This document shows, piece after piece, positions 16,778-24,624 of a stretch of DNA of 64,000 nucleotides. Every line of letters starts with the position of its first letter. Positions within the stretch are counted from its first letter, which is position 1. Under the pieces are notes generated by a model. The model was given only the letters and a program-made list of their open reading frames with translations, did not search any database and was not told the DNA's origin. This stretch comes from Streptomyces hokutonensis. GTDB taxonomy: Bacteria > Actinomycetota > Actinomycetes > Streptomycetales > Streptomycetaceae. A program made the translations under genes and the position numbers. The DNA lies in contig NZ_BARG01000095.1 in the NCBI RefSeq assembly GCF_000376565.1, forward strand, positions 1 to 64,000, given 5' to 3'.

Positions 16778-17779
16778 ATGCCCGTGGTCCGCAAGAGCAT
16801 CGTGACCGACCAGGCCTCGCGAGACGACTACGTTCGTGGCGTCGGCCTGCTGAAGCAGGAGGCGAGCCAGTTCACCACCGCCGACTTCAACATCCCGGGC
16901 CCGACCGCTGTGGTGCACACCTACGACCTGTTCGTGATCTGGCACGGCCTGACGATGATGACCCCCATCCCACCGGGCGGAAACGCGCTCGCGCGGAACG
17001 CGGCTCACCGCGGGCCGATCTTCCTGCCGTGGCACAGGGTGATGCTGGCCGTCCTGGAGGCCAACCTCCAACGGGTGCTCGGCAGAGCCGGCTTCGCGCT
17101 GCCCTACTGGGACTGGTCGGCCGACGGGGACCTGGGCTCGCCGACGGGCGCCCCGATCTGGACACCCGCATACCTGGGCGGGCAGGGCACCCCGGTCGCC
17201 GACGGCCCCTTCGCGTTCGACCCGGCCGATCCGACCAGCTTCACGGTCCGCATTGAGAGTGACCTCAACGGGATGCTCGCCCAGACCGAACGGGGCCTGA
17301 ACCGGAACTTCGCCCGGACATTCCCGGTCGGCTGGCCGACCCTGCCGACGAGTTCGGACGTGAAGAGCGCCCTCGCCTTCACACCGCTCGGCGGCAATCC
17401 GGTGGACCGGTACGACACACTCTCCTTCAACTCCTCCTCGCAGGGCTTCCGCAACCGACTCGAAGGCTTCATACCGCGCACGCCGACCCAGCCGGTCCAT
17501 CTCCACAACCAGGTCCATCTGTGGATCGGCGGCGACATGGCACCCGCCACCTCACCCAACGACCCGGTGTTCTTCCTGCACCACTGCAACGTGGACCGGA
17601 TCTGGGAGGGCTGGATGAACCGCTACGGCCGTCTCTACGCCCCCGACATGACAGCCCCCGCAGCCACCTACAAGGGCGAGCGCATCGACGACCCGATCGT
17701 CTCCCCGCTCGGCGCGGGCGCTACGCCCCGAGGGGTTCTGGACATCTCCGCAATCTACGCGTACGACGTACTGCCCTGA
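16778..17779 (+). CDS. Tyrosinase / type-3 copper oxidase
   Basis: A 333-residue binuclear copper enzyme. The CuA site is visible as FVIWHG (His56), NAAHRGP (His77) and FLPWHR (His86). The CuB site is VHLHNQVHLWIGGDMA with two His, followed by DPVFFLHHCNVDRIWEGW with the third. The family oxidises monophenols and diphenols to quinones. ATG 16778 has GGGGAGGT upstream and follows the partner gene by one base. No signal peptide is present, matching the leaderless partner, so the pair may work inside the cell or leave by another route. A hairpin at 17790 ends the unit. Substrate (melanin precursor or specialised phenol) unknown. Confidence 0.88.
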   Translation: MPVVRKSIVTDQASRDDYVRGVGLLKQEASQFTTADFNIPGPTAVVHTYDLFVIWHGLTMMTPIPPGGNALARNAAHRGPIFLPWHRVMLAVLEANLQRVLGRAGFALPYWDWSADGDLGSPTGAPIWTPAYLGGQGTPVADGPFAFDPADPTSFTVRIESDLNGMLAQTERGLNRNFARTFPVGWPTLPTSSDVKSALAFTPLGGNPVDRYDTLSFNSSSQGFRNRLEGFIPRTPTQPVHLHNQVHLWIGGDMAPATSPNDPVFFLHHCNVDRIWEGWMNRYGRLYAPDMTAPAATYKGERIDDPIVSPLGAGATPRGVLDISAIYAYDVLP

Positions 17780-17789
17780 CCCCACAGGT

Positions 17790-17809
17790 GAGCCGTCCGG
17801 GGGCGGCTC
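17790..17809 (+). terminator. Hairpin after tyrosinase
   Basis: GAGCCG pairs with CGGCTC around TCCGGGGG; flanking GGT/ACC bases can extend the stem. It begins ten bases after the stop at 17779. Confidence 0.5.
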
Positions 17810-17932
17810 CACCGGTGAAGTCGGGGCGTTGATCCGCGCTCTCGGAGGAGGTCGGCCACGGCCTTCATCTCCGACTGCCGGGCGTCGAGCATGTCGCGCG
17901 GGTGTGACGAAGACTGCTGGTCGGGCGACGTT

Positions 17933-18020
17933 CGTGACCTGCGCTGATGCCAACCAGCTCCAGCGGCCGGAGGCACAGAACCAGAGAGACAATTGGCACT
18001 TTGGTACAGCGCAGGTCACG
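17933..18020. repeat. 14-bp inverted repeat pair in a gene-poor stretch
   Basis: CGTGACCTGCGCTG at 17933-17946 is matched exactly in inverse by CAGCGCAGGTCACG at 18007-18020. The 17810-18137 stretch around it has no supported gene. The pair could be the ends of a very short mobile element or a long-range hairpin; nothing decides between these. Confidence 0.5.
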
Positions 18021-18137
18021 GTACCTGCGGCGCCGCGCCTCCGACATCGTTGTCGAAAACGCGGCCTGCCAGGGGCGCGGACCTACGGGATGCAGCACAC
18101 CCCGAGGGGGCACCCGACGCCGGGGAACACAGGCGGC

Positions 18138-19055
18138 CTACGGCGTGTAGCGGGCGTCACTGCCGTACAACTCCCTGGTGAACGCGGAGACATCGGCGCT
18201 GCGGTCGGCGCCGTCGAGGTTGTAGGTCAGATAGACGCCGTATCCCTCACTGACCGTGCGGGCGGCGAGGGCGGCGGCCGTACTCTGCGAGGTCCCGCCG
18301 ATCTGGACGGCCGCCGGCGACAGCTTCGACTTGGGCAGTGCGATGCCGGGAACCTGCCAGGAGCCGTAGTACGGGTTCCAGGCGTAGTCGAACTTGGACG
18401 AGACGTCGACGCCGCCGTAGGACAGGCGCGACGCGGACGGTCCGATGTTGTAGAGGCTGATGATCTTGCCCGGCATGCTGGCGCGCAGTGCCGACACCAG
18501 GTACACGAACGAGCTGGCGTTGGGCTGGGTGGTGCCGTTGTTGCCGTAGTCGGCGTACTCGTCGTCGAAGTCGATGCCGTCGAGGCCGTACTTGGTCACG
18601 GTGTCCGACAGCTGCTTCGCGAACGTGGAAGCCGTCTGCTGGGACGGGAAGTTGGCGAAGCCCGAGCCCTGGTGGTTGCCGAGCACCGAGAGGACGACCT
18701 TGATGCCCTTCTGCTGCAACGGCCGTATCTGCGTGGCGGCGTTGTCGAGAACGCGCTGCACGTTCGGGTTGAAGTACAGGGTCCCCGCCTTCGTGCCCGC
18801 GTCGTAGTTGATGTTCGCCGCGAAGATCACGGCGACGTCGAAGACGTTGGCGCCGCCGTTGGAGAGGGTGTACTTGCCGACGTTCAGCATGCTGTTGTTG
18901 TTCACCTCGACGTACGCGACCGAGGTCGGTCCCTGTTTCGCGGGAGTGGGGGCCGCTGCCGCGCCGGTCGTGGCGGTCGCGCCTAAGGCGAGGGCCGTCA
19001 TGGCCGAGAGCGCGAGCGCGGCCGTCCGTATTCTGCTCCGCACCGGAGTGAACAT
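18138..19055 (-). CDS. Endo-beta-N-acetylglucosaminidase, Endo H type (GH18)
   Basis: A 305-residue secreted enzyme very close in sequence to the known Streptomyces plicatus Endo H: it opens MFTPVRSRIRTAALALSAM, then the mature-region landmark QGPTSVAYVEVNNNSMLNVG. The GH18 catalytic signature LDGIDFDDEYADYG spans residues 158-171, with Asp164 and the acid Glu166. The enzyme cuts the chitobiose core of high-mannose and hybrid N-glycans, leaving one GlcNAc on the protein. A Sec signal peptide with an AAA cleavage region covers about residues 1-36. Length is normal for the family. It stands alone as a transcription unit and acts outside the cell. Confidence 0.95.
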   Translation of the reverse strand: MFTPVRSRIRTAALALSAMTALALGATATTGAAAAPTPAKQGPTSVAYVEVNNNSMLNVGKYTLSNGGANVFDVAVIFAANINYDAGTKAGTLYFNPNVQRVLDNAATQIRPLQQKGIKVVLSVLGNHQGSGFANFPSQQTASTFAKQLSDTVTKYGLDGIDFDDEYADYGNNGTTQPNASSFVYLVSALRASMPGKIISLYNIGPSASRLSYGGVDVSSKFDYAWNPYYGSWQVPGIALPKSKLSPAAVQIGGTSQSTAAALAARTVSEGYGVYLTYNLDGADRSADVSAFTRELYGSDARYTP

Positions 19056-19254
19056 CGTTGATCGGTCTCCCATCGCATGGAGCGGCGCCCGCCCTGTTCG
19101 CGAGCGCCGAGTGAGCCCCCCGGATCTTTCCGTTCCCGTGACCGAATCACCAGAACCATGCGGGAACTCTTCACGGCTCTCGCGCACGCACGTCGCACCG
19201 TAACCCTGGTCCCCAGCACGGGAGTTACGGGAACGCCGCGCTGCCGCGCCGGCC

Positions 19255-19460
19255 CAGGCCGGCGACCCACAGAACCGGTGGGGATCGGCATTGACACGAT
19301 CGACCAGGAAGACCCCGGTGCCGATCCAGTGCCCCGCGCTCGGGTGCTCGTCCACCAGGGCCCCGGTCCCAGCGAGGAGCCCGTAAGCGACCAGGCCAGC
19401 AGGTACCCGTCTACGAGCGGGGGTACGAGCCGCACCGCCCCTGCCGTACACCACAGGAAC
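19255..19460 (-). pseudogene. Second DUF2182 remnant
   Basis: Minus-strand translation gives VDGYLLAW in one frame and then, after a shift, GLVAYGLLAGTGALVDEHPS and AGHWIGTGVFLVDRV. This parallels GYLLAWAGFGVLVYAALAAS and AGRWIGAGAFLLAGV in the DUF2182 gene at 15330-16159. Neither the CxGCCW region nor the N-terminal helices are found around it, so only a central scrap survives upstream of the Endo H gene. Confidence 0.6.
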
Positions 19461-19798
19461 CGTCTCATCGCACGAGCCGAGGTGGGGCCACTTCGCCCCG
19501 TCACCGCCCCTCAATGCGCCCACGCGACCCACCAACTGGGGCCGCTCGAAGCCAACATGTCGGGGCCGATGAACCAACGTCATAGCCACCACAGAGGGGA
19601 GCCGCACGCCTGACCGGGTCAGGGAGGTCTCGCGGTCGGAGACGTCGCACACCGCGCGACTGGCGGTCGCTTCGCCGTCAAACACGTTTCGACGACCGTC
19701 GAAAGCTTGGTGCCCCTCATTCGGCGACACCTAAGTTGAGGCGTCCTGCGATCCACCTCCGAGCAGCAATCCTTGGCACGCTTCATAAGGGGGTACCA

Positions 19799-20374
19799 GT
19801 GCAAAGCAGATTGTCAAAGATCAGGGCGATGTTCGCGGTTGCCGTGGCCACTCTGGCGCTGACCTTCGGCGCCGGCGTCGCATCAGCCGGTGCTGAAGGC
19901 GCCACCAGTCCCTACGTCTCCCAGGCCAAGCAGGCGGGACTCACCGCCTCTCAGACTTCGGCACTCCAGAACGAAGTGGACCGGTATCTCGCCCAGACAG
20001 GCGGAAAGCAGGTGGCCGCCAACGTGATCGACCTGGGCGACAAGAGCCTGATGTTCGTGGCTGTCCCTGGCGAAGCTCACCCCCGCGACATGACCAAGGG
20101 GGCACTGGTCGACCACTGCGGCGCGTCTGTCTCCTACGGATACTTCTGCGCCTACAGCGGCATCAACTTCACGGGCTCGTCGATCCCCATGTACAGCTGC
20201 GCCCGCTACAGGATCCCGTGGACGGCTGACGGGTCGTGGATCAACAACCAAACCACGGGTACCGTTGCCAACTTCCTGGACGACAGTGGCGTCTCGCGCT
20301 GGCACGACGAAGGTGCCCTCAGCTGGGACGACGACGCGCCCTGGTACTGGGTCCACTGGGTGAAGAACTGCTGA
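19799..20374 (+). CDS. Secreted peptidase inhibitor, family I36 (SMI-like)
   Basis: A 191-residue exported protein. The first 31 residues form a Sec signal (KIRAMFAVAVATLALTFGAG, cleavage near VASA-G). A helical pro-region follows with ASQTSALQNEVDRYLAQTGG. From about residue 105 the I36 domain is seen: CGASVSYGYFCAYSGINFTG, then TTGTVANFLDDSGV and a Trp-rich end with a final Cys; four Cys suggest two disulfides. The family contains the Streptomyces metalloproteinase inhibitor SMI. GTG 19799 was chosen because AAGGGGGT precedes it and it gives a proper signal peptide. Target protease unknown. Confidence 0.8.
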   Translation: MQSRLSKIRAMFAVAVATLALTFGAGVASAGAEGATSPYVSQAKQAGLTASQTSALQNEVDRYLAQTGGKQVAANVIDLGDKSLMFVAVPGEAHPRDMTKGALVDHCGASVSYGYFCAYSGINFTGSSIPMYSCARYRIPWTADGSWINNQTTGTVANFLDDSGVSRWHDEGALSWDDDAPWYWVHWVKNC

Positions 20375-20866
20375 GTGGCGTCAACGGCCCTCCGAATAGG
20401 GGCGCACCTGCACATCGGACATGGCCCCTCTTTCGCCCTGCGCAGTGCCAGTGAGGCAGGCGAGGGAGGCCCGTGACCGGGGTTCGTCCGGCTCGACAGC
20501 CTGGTTCGGAGTCGCGTCGGACGTCCCCGGTTCGGGCAGAGGGGCAGCCGAGCAAGAGATCAACGAGGACGTCTGCACAGGTTCTCAGCGCCCCAGGCGG
20601 ATCACCCTCGCCCTGAAGTTGTTCGGCCTCGTGCCCGGGTGCCGTACCAGCCGGGTGAACATCAAGTGCCCGTCGACCTCGAACCGGAGCACGCCGCCGC
20701 GCCGTCGCGGCACCGCCGGGAGGTGGCAGGGGATGATGCCTTCCGGTCCACGAGGCCCTGCGTGATGTCCTCTACGGCCCCGCCGGCCGCCGGCAGGCCA
20801 AGGACGACTGATCACTACTAGTCAGGCGGGCTGTGCCGCCATCCCACCCCGGGGTCGGGCGAACGG
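20375..20866. other. Gene-poor stretch with coding scraps
   Basis: Two coding-like tails are visible but not assignable. One is on the minus strand ending at 20585 (LMFTRLVRHPGTRPNNFRAR). The other is on the plus strand ending near 20809 (VHEALRDVLYGPAGRRQAKDD). Both lack a start and upstream domain and are probably ends of deleted genes. Confidence 0.35.
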
Positions 20867-21330
20867 TCAAGGTCGGCGTGTTGCGGTCACCAGCAGTGTG
20901 CCCGTGGTGCGCGGCCCCCGGACGGCAGTATGTCCACGCTGATCCCGGTGAATCCGGCCTCGTCCAAGACCTTCACCCAGACGTGCTCCTGGAGCACCCA
21001 CCGGTTCATCGTGGTTGCTTCCCCTCGGGAGTCCTTGCCGGTACAGAGGCGGCCACGACATCGGGCTGCGCGGGAGCGCCGTCTCCGTAGTGCGCAAGGG
21101 GGGGGAGAGAACGCCAGCTGTCCGCCCGGCCTGAGAGCGGTGACCGCCACCGGCAGCAACTCACGGGGGTCGGTGAAGTCGAGCGCGCCGAAGACGCTGT
21201 AGAGCACGTCGTATGCGCCGGGTGTCGCCTTCAGATGCGACGCGGCGTCGCACGACACGATGCGCAGCCGTGGTGCGAGGTGGCCGAACAGGCCGGAAGC
21301 GATCTCGTACTGCCCCGGCGAGACCTTCGG
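20867..21330 (-). pseudogene. SAM-dependent methyltransferase, truncated and frame-shifted
   Basis: The minus strand from about 21330 reads VSPGQYEIASGLFGHLAPRL, then AYDVLYSVFGALDFTDPREL and ALRPGGQLAFS: the middle and C-terminal part of a class I methyltransferase (motifs II to VI). The N-terminal GxGxG SAM loop is absent. A shift occurs at a run of eight G near 21099-21106, the frame recovers with NRWVLQEHVWVKVLDEAGF, and another shift before the end is needed to reach the family-like tail TLLVTATRR at 20867. At least two frameshifts plus 5' loss mark it as dead. Confidence 0.7.
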
Positions 21331-21522
21331 TACGGACACGCCTGCGGAGATCGTCGCCGACGTAGTGGCCCGGATCCTGTCAACTCCCGGCCCCTGTGAC
21401 GGGCGCATCCTCTTCTTCCTTTTCTTCCTTATATACGTGTATGCGACGCCGTACCCTGCCCCTGCAGGCGCGGCCTTGGCCGCTACCGCTAGGAGAACGC
21501 CTCGGAGCCGCACTCGCCCGAG

Positions 21523-21801
21523 ATGACGGTTGGCGACATCCTCGACCTGCTGTCCACCTGTGACCGCGACACACCCGTCCGTCTTGCCATCAACCCATTC
21601 TTCCCCATGGTTCACCGTCTGGGCGGCGTGGAGAAGGCGGTGGACGAGCACGGCCGGCCGATGGTCTACATCGCCGAGTCTCTGGAGGCCGAGCAGTTCC
21701 TCCCGCTGCCGCCCGCAGTGGCCGTCGCTCTGACCTGGGAGGATCCGGTCGAGGCGCCCCCGCGCCGTCGCGGCGCGACCGGGCCGAACGCCGACCAGTG
21801 A
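21523..21801 (+). CDS. Conserved hypothetical protein (92 aa, mobile-element-type small ORF)
   Basis: A 92-residue soluble protein MTVGDILDLLSTCDRDTPVR with a central FFPMVHRLGGVEKAVDEHG and VYIAESLEAEQFLPLP. The pattern of a short helix, an RLAINP-type strand and VYIAE near the middle resembles small proteins often found in Streptomyces integrative elements and plasmids, but I cannot assign a function. ATG 21523 is preceded by a weak site (AGGAGAACG lies farther up). A second tiny ORF follows 15 bases later. There is no integrase or transfer gene in the window to support a whole element. Confidence 0.5.
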   Translation: MTVGDILDLLSTCDRDTPVRLAINPFFPMVHRLGGVEKAVDEHGRPMVYIAESLEAEQFLPLPPAVAVALTWEDPVEAPPRRRGATGPNADQ

Positions 21802-21816
21802 TTCACCCCGGAACCC

Positions 21817-21936
21817 ATGGAGGCGCCCCTGCATCCGTACCACCTCATCGATCCTGGTCACCCCACCTCGCCGGACTCGGTGTACTGGGGCACCTCGCGC
21901 CACCTGGCCGGTGATGACGGCGTTCTCGCCGAGTGA
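21817..21936 (+). CDS. Very small ORF downstream of the 92-aa protein (39 aa)
   Basis: ATG 21817 opens a 39-residue frame, MEAPLHPYHLIDPGHPTSPD, that ends LAGDDGVLAE. Codon bias is typical of the host and it lies 15 bases after the preceding stop, so it may be a co-transcribed small protein. No family is recognised. Confidence 0.3.
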   Translation: MEAPLHPYHLIDPGHPTSPDSVYWGTSRHLAGDDGVLAE

Positions 21937-22318
21937 ATCGGCGACACCCTAGGAGGAGTACTGGCTGATGCCCACTTCCGGGGGTGGACAGTGGTTGTCC
22001 TCGAGCCAAGCGTCGGGGGGCCGTGGGCCCGATGAGCCTGCTGGTACTGCCTGTCGGGAGTGTCCCGAAGGCGCTTATCCGACGCCTTTGCTTCATCGGG
22101 TGATGGGGATCTTTGATTCCCCGCACCCTGTGCTGAGGATGGCCCCGGAGTTGCTCGCCTTGATTCCTCAGGTGTGCAAGTGCTGATCTGCGGGTGGATG
22201 CCGAACTTGAGGGCTGGTTCTTGGTCGGGTGGCTGGGTGGGCACGGGGGCTGGGACGGGGCGTTCTGGGGTGGGTGGGGCCTCTTTCATGGGCGGGAGCA
22301 GGTGGTGTGGGAGCGGGT
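21937..22318. other. Gene-poor stretch
   Basis: No supported gene. The base composition becomes strongly G-rich on the plus strand toward 22200-22300, but no tRNA, hairpin terminator or family pattern was found. Confidence 0.4.
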
Positions 22319-22678
22319 TCAGGGTTCGATGGCGAGGTGTTCGATGAGGTCGTCGCGGAGCGTGAACCGATAGTGGAGATCGATGGTGCCGCCGGGGAAG
22401 TTGCCTTCGAGGTGGTGTGTGGCGATGTAGTGGGCGGTGTCGGTCTGTTGGGCGTTCGTGAGGTGGATGGTGTAGGTGAATTCGGTGGCGGATCGGTCCA
22501 GCCACCGCTTGATCGCGGTGCTGCCCTGGTAGGTGTTGCCGTCGTCGATCACTGTGGCGTCGTCGGTGAACGTTGTGACCGCGGTGGCGGTGTCGTGGGC
22601 GCGGTGCGCTGCGAGGTAGCGGGTGATCACCTCGGGCAGGTCGGCCGGGGCGATGGTCCGGGGCTGGTTGTCGTGCAT
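22319..22678 (-). CDS. NTF2-like / SnoaL-like protein
   Basis: A 119-residue single-domain protein of the nuclear-transport-factor-2-like fold. The first helix DLPEVITRYLAAHRAHDTAT is followed by a FTDDATVIDDGNTYQG strand-turn, the typical IKRWLDRSATEFTYTIHLTN and a beta-sheet with TAHYIATHHLEGNFPGGTID. Such proteins are small isomerases, hydrolases or ligand binders. It lies 25 bases after the SDR at 22704 and is read in the same direction, so the two are probably one unit under the HxlR regulator. Confidence 0.75.
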   Translation of the reverse strand: MHDNQPRTIAPADLPEVITRYLAAHRAHDTATAVTTFTDDATVIDDGNTYQGSTAIKRWLDRSATEFTYTIHLTNAQQTDTAHYIATHHLEGNFPGGTIDLHYRFTLRDDLIEHLAIEP

Positions 22679-22703
22679 GACGCTCCTGATGGTGGTGGCG
22701 GGT

Positions 22704-23489
22704 TCAGACGGTGGGGGTGGTGCCGCCGTCGATGACGTGTTCGGCGCCGACGATGGCCGAGGCGCGGTCGGAGACGAGGAAGGCGACGAGTTCGGCGACC
22801 TCCTCGGGCCGGTTGGGGCGGCCGAGCGGGATGCCTCCCAGGGAGTCCATGAGCTGGCCCAGCGCCGCTTCCTGGCTGATGCCGGCGTCGTGGGCGATCC
22901 GGGCGACGAGATTGTCGGCGGCCGAGGTCTGGACGAAGCCGGGCGAGACGGTGTTGACGCGGACGCCGTGCGGGGCGACCTGGTTGGCCAGGCCCTTGCT
23001 GTAGGTGGTCAGGGCGGCCTTGGCGGCGGCGTAGGCCAGGGTGCCGTTCCACAGTGGCATGCGGCGCTGGATCGAGGTGACGTGCACGACCGCGCCCCTG
23101 CCCGTGGCGATCATGTGCGGAAGGAGCGCGCGGTCCAGGCGGACGGCGGCCAGCAGGTTCGTGTTCAGCTCCCTGGCCCAGTCGTCCTCGCCGAGCGCGG
23201 CGAATCCTCCTGCCGGTGCCTCGGAGCCGCCGAGCGTGTTGACCAGGATGTCGACGCCTCCCACGCGGGCGTCCACCTCGGAGGCGACGTGGGCGGCGCC
23301 CTGGGCGGTGGACAGGTCGGCGGTGATGAACGTCTTCTCCTCGACGTCGTCGGGGCGGCTGCGGGCGGTGACCAGCACGGTCGCGCCGGCCTCGGTGAGG
23401 CGTCGGGCGATCGCGGCTCCGGTGCCCTTGGTGCCGCCGGTGACCAGAGCGCGTCGGCCTTCGAGGGATTCGCTGATGGATGGGGTCAC
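22704..23489 (-). CDS. SDR family oxidoreductase
   Basis: A 261-residue classical SDR. Cofactor loop ALVTGGTKGTGAAIA near residue 15, DILVNTLGG in place of NNAG near 90, catalytic Ser in VVHVTSIQRR, and YAAAKAALTTYSKGL with Tyr-x3-Lys at about 155-159. The C-terminus ends HVIDGGTTPT as in SDRs that reach the dimer interface. The Ser/Tyr/Lys triad is intact. It is first in a two-gene unit with the NTF2-like gene and diverges from an HxlR regulator over a 37-bp palindrome. The substrate is unknown; the pairing often responds to reactive electrophiles or quinones. Confidence 0.9.
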   Translation of the reverse strand: MTPSISESLEGRRALVTGGTKGTGAAIARRLTEAGATVLVTARSRPDDVEEKTFITADLSTAQGAAHVASEVDARVGGVDILVNTLGGSEAPAGGFAALGEDDWARELNTNLLAAVRLDRALLPHMIATGRGAVVHVTSIQRRMPLWNGTLAYAAAKAALTTYSKGLANQVAPHGVRVNTVSPGFVQTSAADNLVARIAHDAGISQEAALGQLMDSLGGIPLGRPNRPEEVAELVAFLVSDRASAIVGAEHVIDGGTTPTV

Positions 23490-23540
23490 GTTGTGCTCCG
23501 TACCCGGGTGCGGGCGCGTAGGGCACCGCTCCCTTCTCGA

Positions 23541-23577
23541 CTGCTAAAATAGAAGCTACTAACTTCGACTTTAGCAG
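23541..23577. promoter_or_regulatory. 37-bp interrupted palindrome between SDR and HxlR genes
   Basis: CTGCTAAA pairs with TTTAGCAG and the inner AGAAG with CTTCG, symmetrical over 37 bp. The TAAAAT inside also looks like a -10 box for either strand. Position between divergent starts at 23489 and 23589 points to the HxlR operator. Confidence 0.6.
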
Positions 23578-23588
23578 TAACTGAGGGG

Positions 23589-24107
23589 ATGGTCGCCGTG
23601 GCAAGCCGGATCAGGCTGGAGGACCGGGAGTGCCCGCTGTCCACGACGGTGGAACACGTCGGCGAGTGGTGGACACTGCTGATCCTCCACGACGCCTTCG
23701 ACGGCTACACCCGCTTCGACCAGTTCCAGGAGAGCCTGGGCATCTCCTCCAGCATGCTCACCACCCGGCTGAAGACTCTGGTCGCGGACGGACTGCTGGA
23801 GCGCCGGCCCTACCAGACCAGCCCCGTACGGCACGAGTACGTACTCACCGAACTCGGGCGCTCGCTGCGCCCGGTGATCGTCGCCCTGGCCGCATGGGGC
23901 AACTCCCGCCTCGCACCGTCGGAACGCAGCATGATCCTCGTCGACGCGCACACCGGCGAGGAGGTCGAGCCCGTGGTCGTCGACGCCAGAACCGGCCGCC
24001 GACTCGACGACAGCGCCGCCTACGTCTTCACTGCGGGCCCCGCGGCCAGCGACGCGATGCGCAGCCGCTACGCGGCACGGCCGACCATTCCCGCGGAAGA
24101 GGCGTAA
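23589..24107 (+). CDS. HxlR-family transcriptional regulator
   Basis: A 172-residue winged-helix protein. The family mark CPLSTTVEHVGEWWTLLILHDAF is at residues about 15-38 (Cys17 often redox active), followed by TRFDQFQESLGISSSMLTTRLKTL and the wing PVRHEYVLTELGRSLRPVI. A C-terminal extension of about 60 residues (HTGEEVEPVVVDARTGRRL) is common in actinobacterial members. ATG 23589 is used; GTG 23598 is an alternative. It is divergent from the SDR at 22704-23489, its likely target. Confidence 0.9.
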   Translation: MVAVASRIRLEDRECPLSTTVEHVGEWWTLLILHDAFDGYTRFDQFQESLGISSSMLTTRLKTLVADGLLERRPYQTSPVRHEYVLTELGRSLRPVIVALAAWGNSRLAPSERSMILVDAHTGEEVEPVVVDARTGRRLDDSAAYVFTAGPAASDAMRSRYAARPTIPAEEA

Positions 24108-24260
24108 GTCCGCCCGGAGGAGCCTCGTACAGCCTTGGGCAGGGCCGCTGGCACGGCTGCACCTGACCAGCCTCGCGGCACCTGCTTGTCGCCGGCGTGA
24201 TACCGGCCAACCCTCCCGGGTCGTTGAGAACTGGATCAGGTGAGGCGGGGAGAAATACCG

Positions 24261-24530
24261 GTCGTTTCCAAGCCCGACGACATCTCCGCCGTCGGGGGCG
24301 CCATGGACCTCGCCACCGGGGCCAAGGACGTCTACGTGATGATGACGCTCGGGTGAGCCCAAGCTCGTGCCGCGCTGCACCTACCCACTCACCGGCGTCG
24401 GCTGCGTCAGTCACGTCTATACGGACCACGGCGTCTTCGACGTCGGCCCCGACGGCGTACGGATCCGGGAGACGTACGGCATCGGCGCCGACGAACTCGC
24501 GGAACGACTCGGCATCACGCTGCCTCGTAG
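24261..24530 (+). pseudogene. 3-oxoacid CoA-transferase subunit B (PcaJ/ScoB-like) remnant
   Basis: One frame reads DDISAVGGAMDLATGAKDVY and VMMTL then stops; a second frame picks up with KLVPRCTYPLTGVGCVSHVY and GVRIRETYGIGADELAERLG. Together they are the C-terminal 90 residues of a succinyl/acetoacetyl-type CoA-transferase beta subunit. The part after VMMTL lacks a few residues and is out of frame, and the catalytic Glu region upstream is missing. Relic of a ketone-body or beta-ketoadipate pathway gene. Confidence 0.75.
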
Positions 24531-24624
24531 CCCGCGACACAGTCCTCCTGAAAGAGCCGTGGCCCAAGGGGGGCTTTCTGCTAGCGGTTCTGAAGTGTCC
24601 GCCCGACGCGGTACGGCGAACAGG

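Noticed and set aside
22190..22318. G-rich stretch as a tRNA or attachment site
   Set aside because: No cloverleaf, anticodon arm or repeat could be built from it by inspection.
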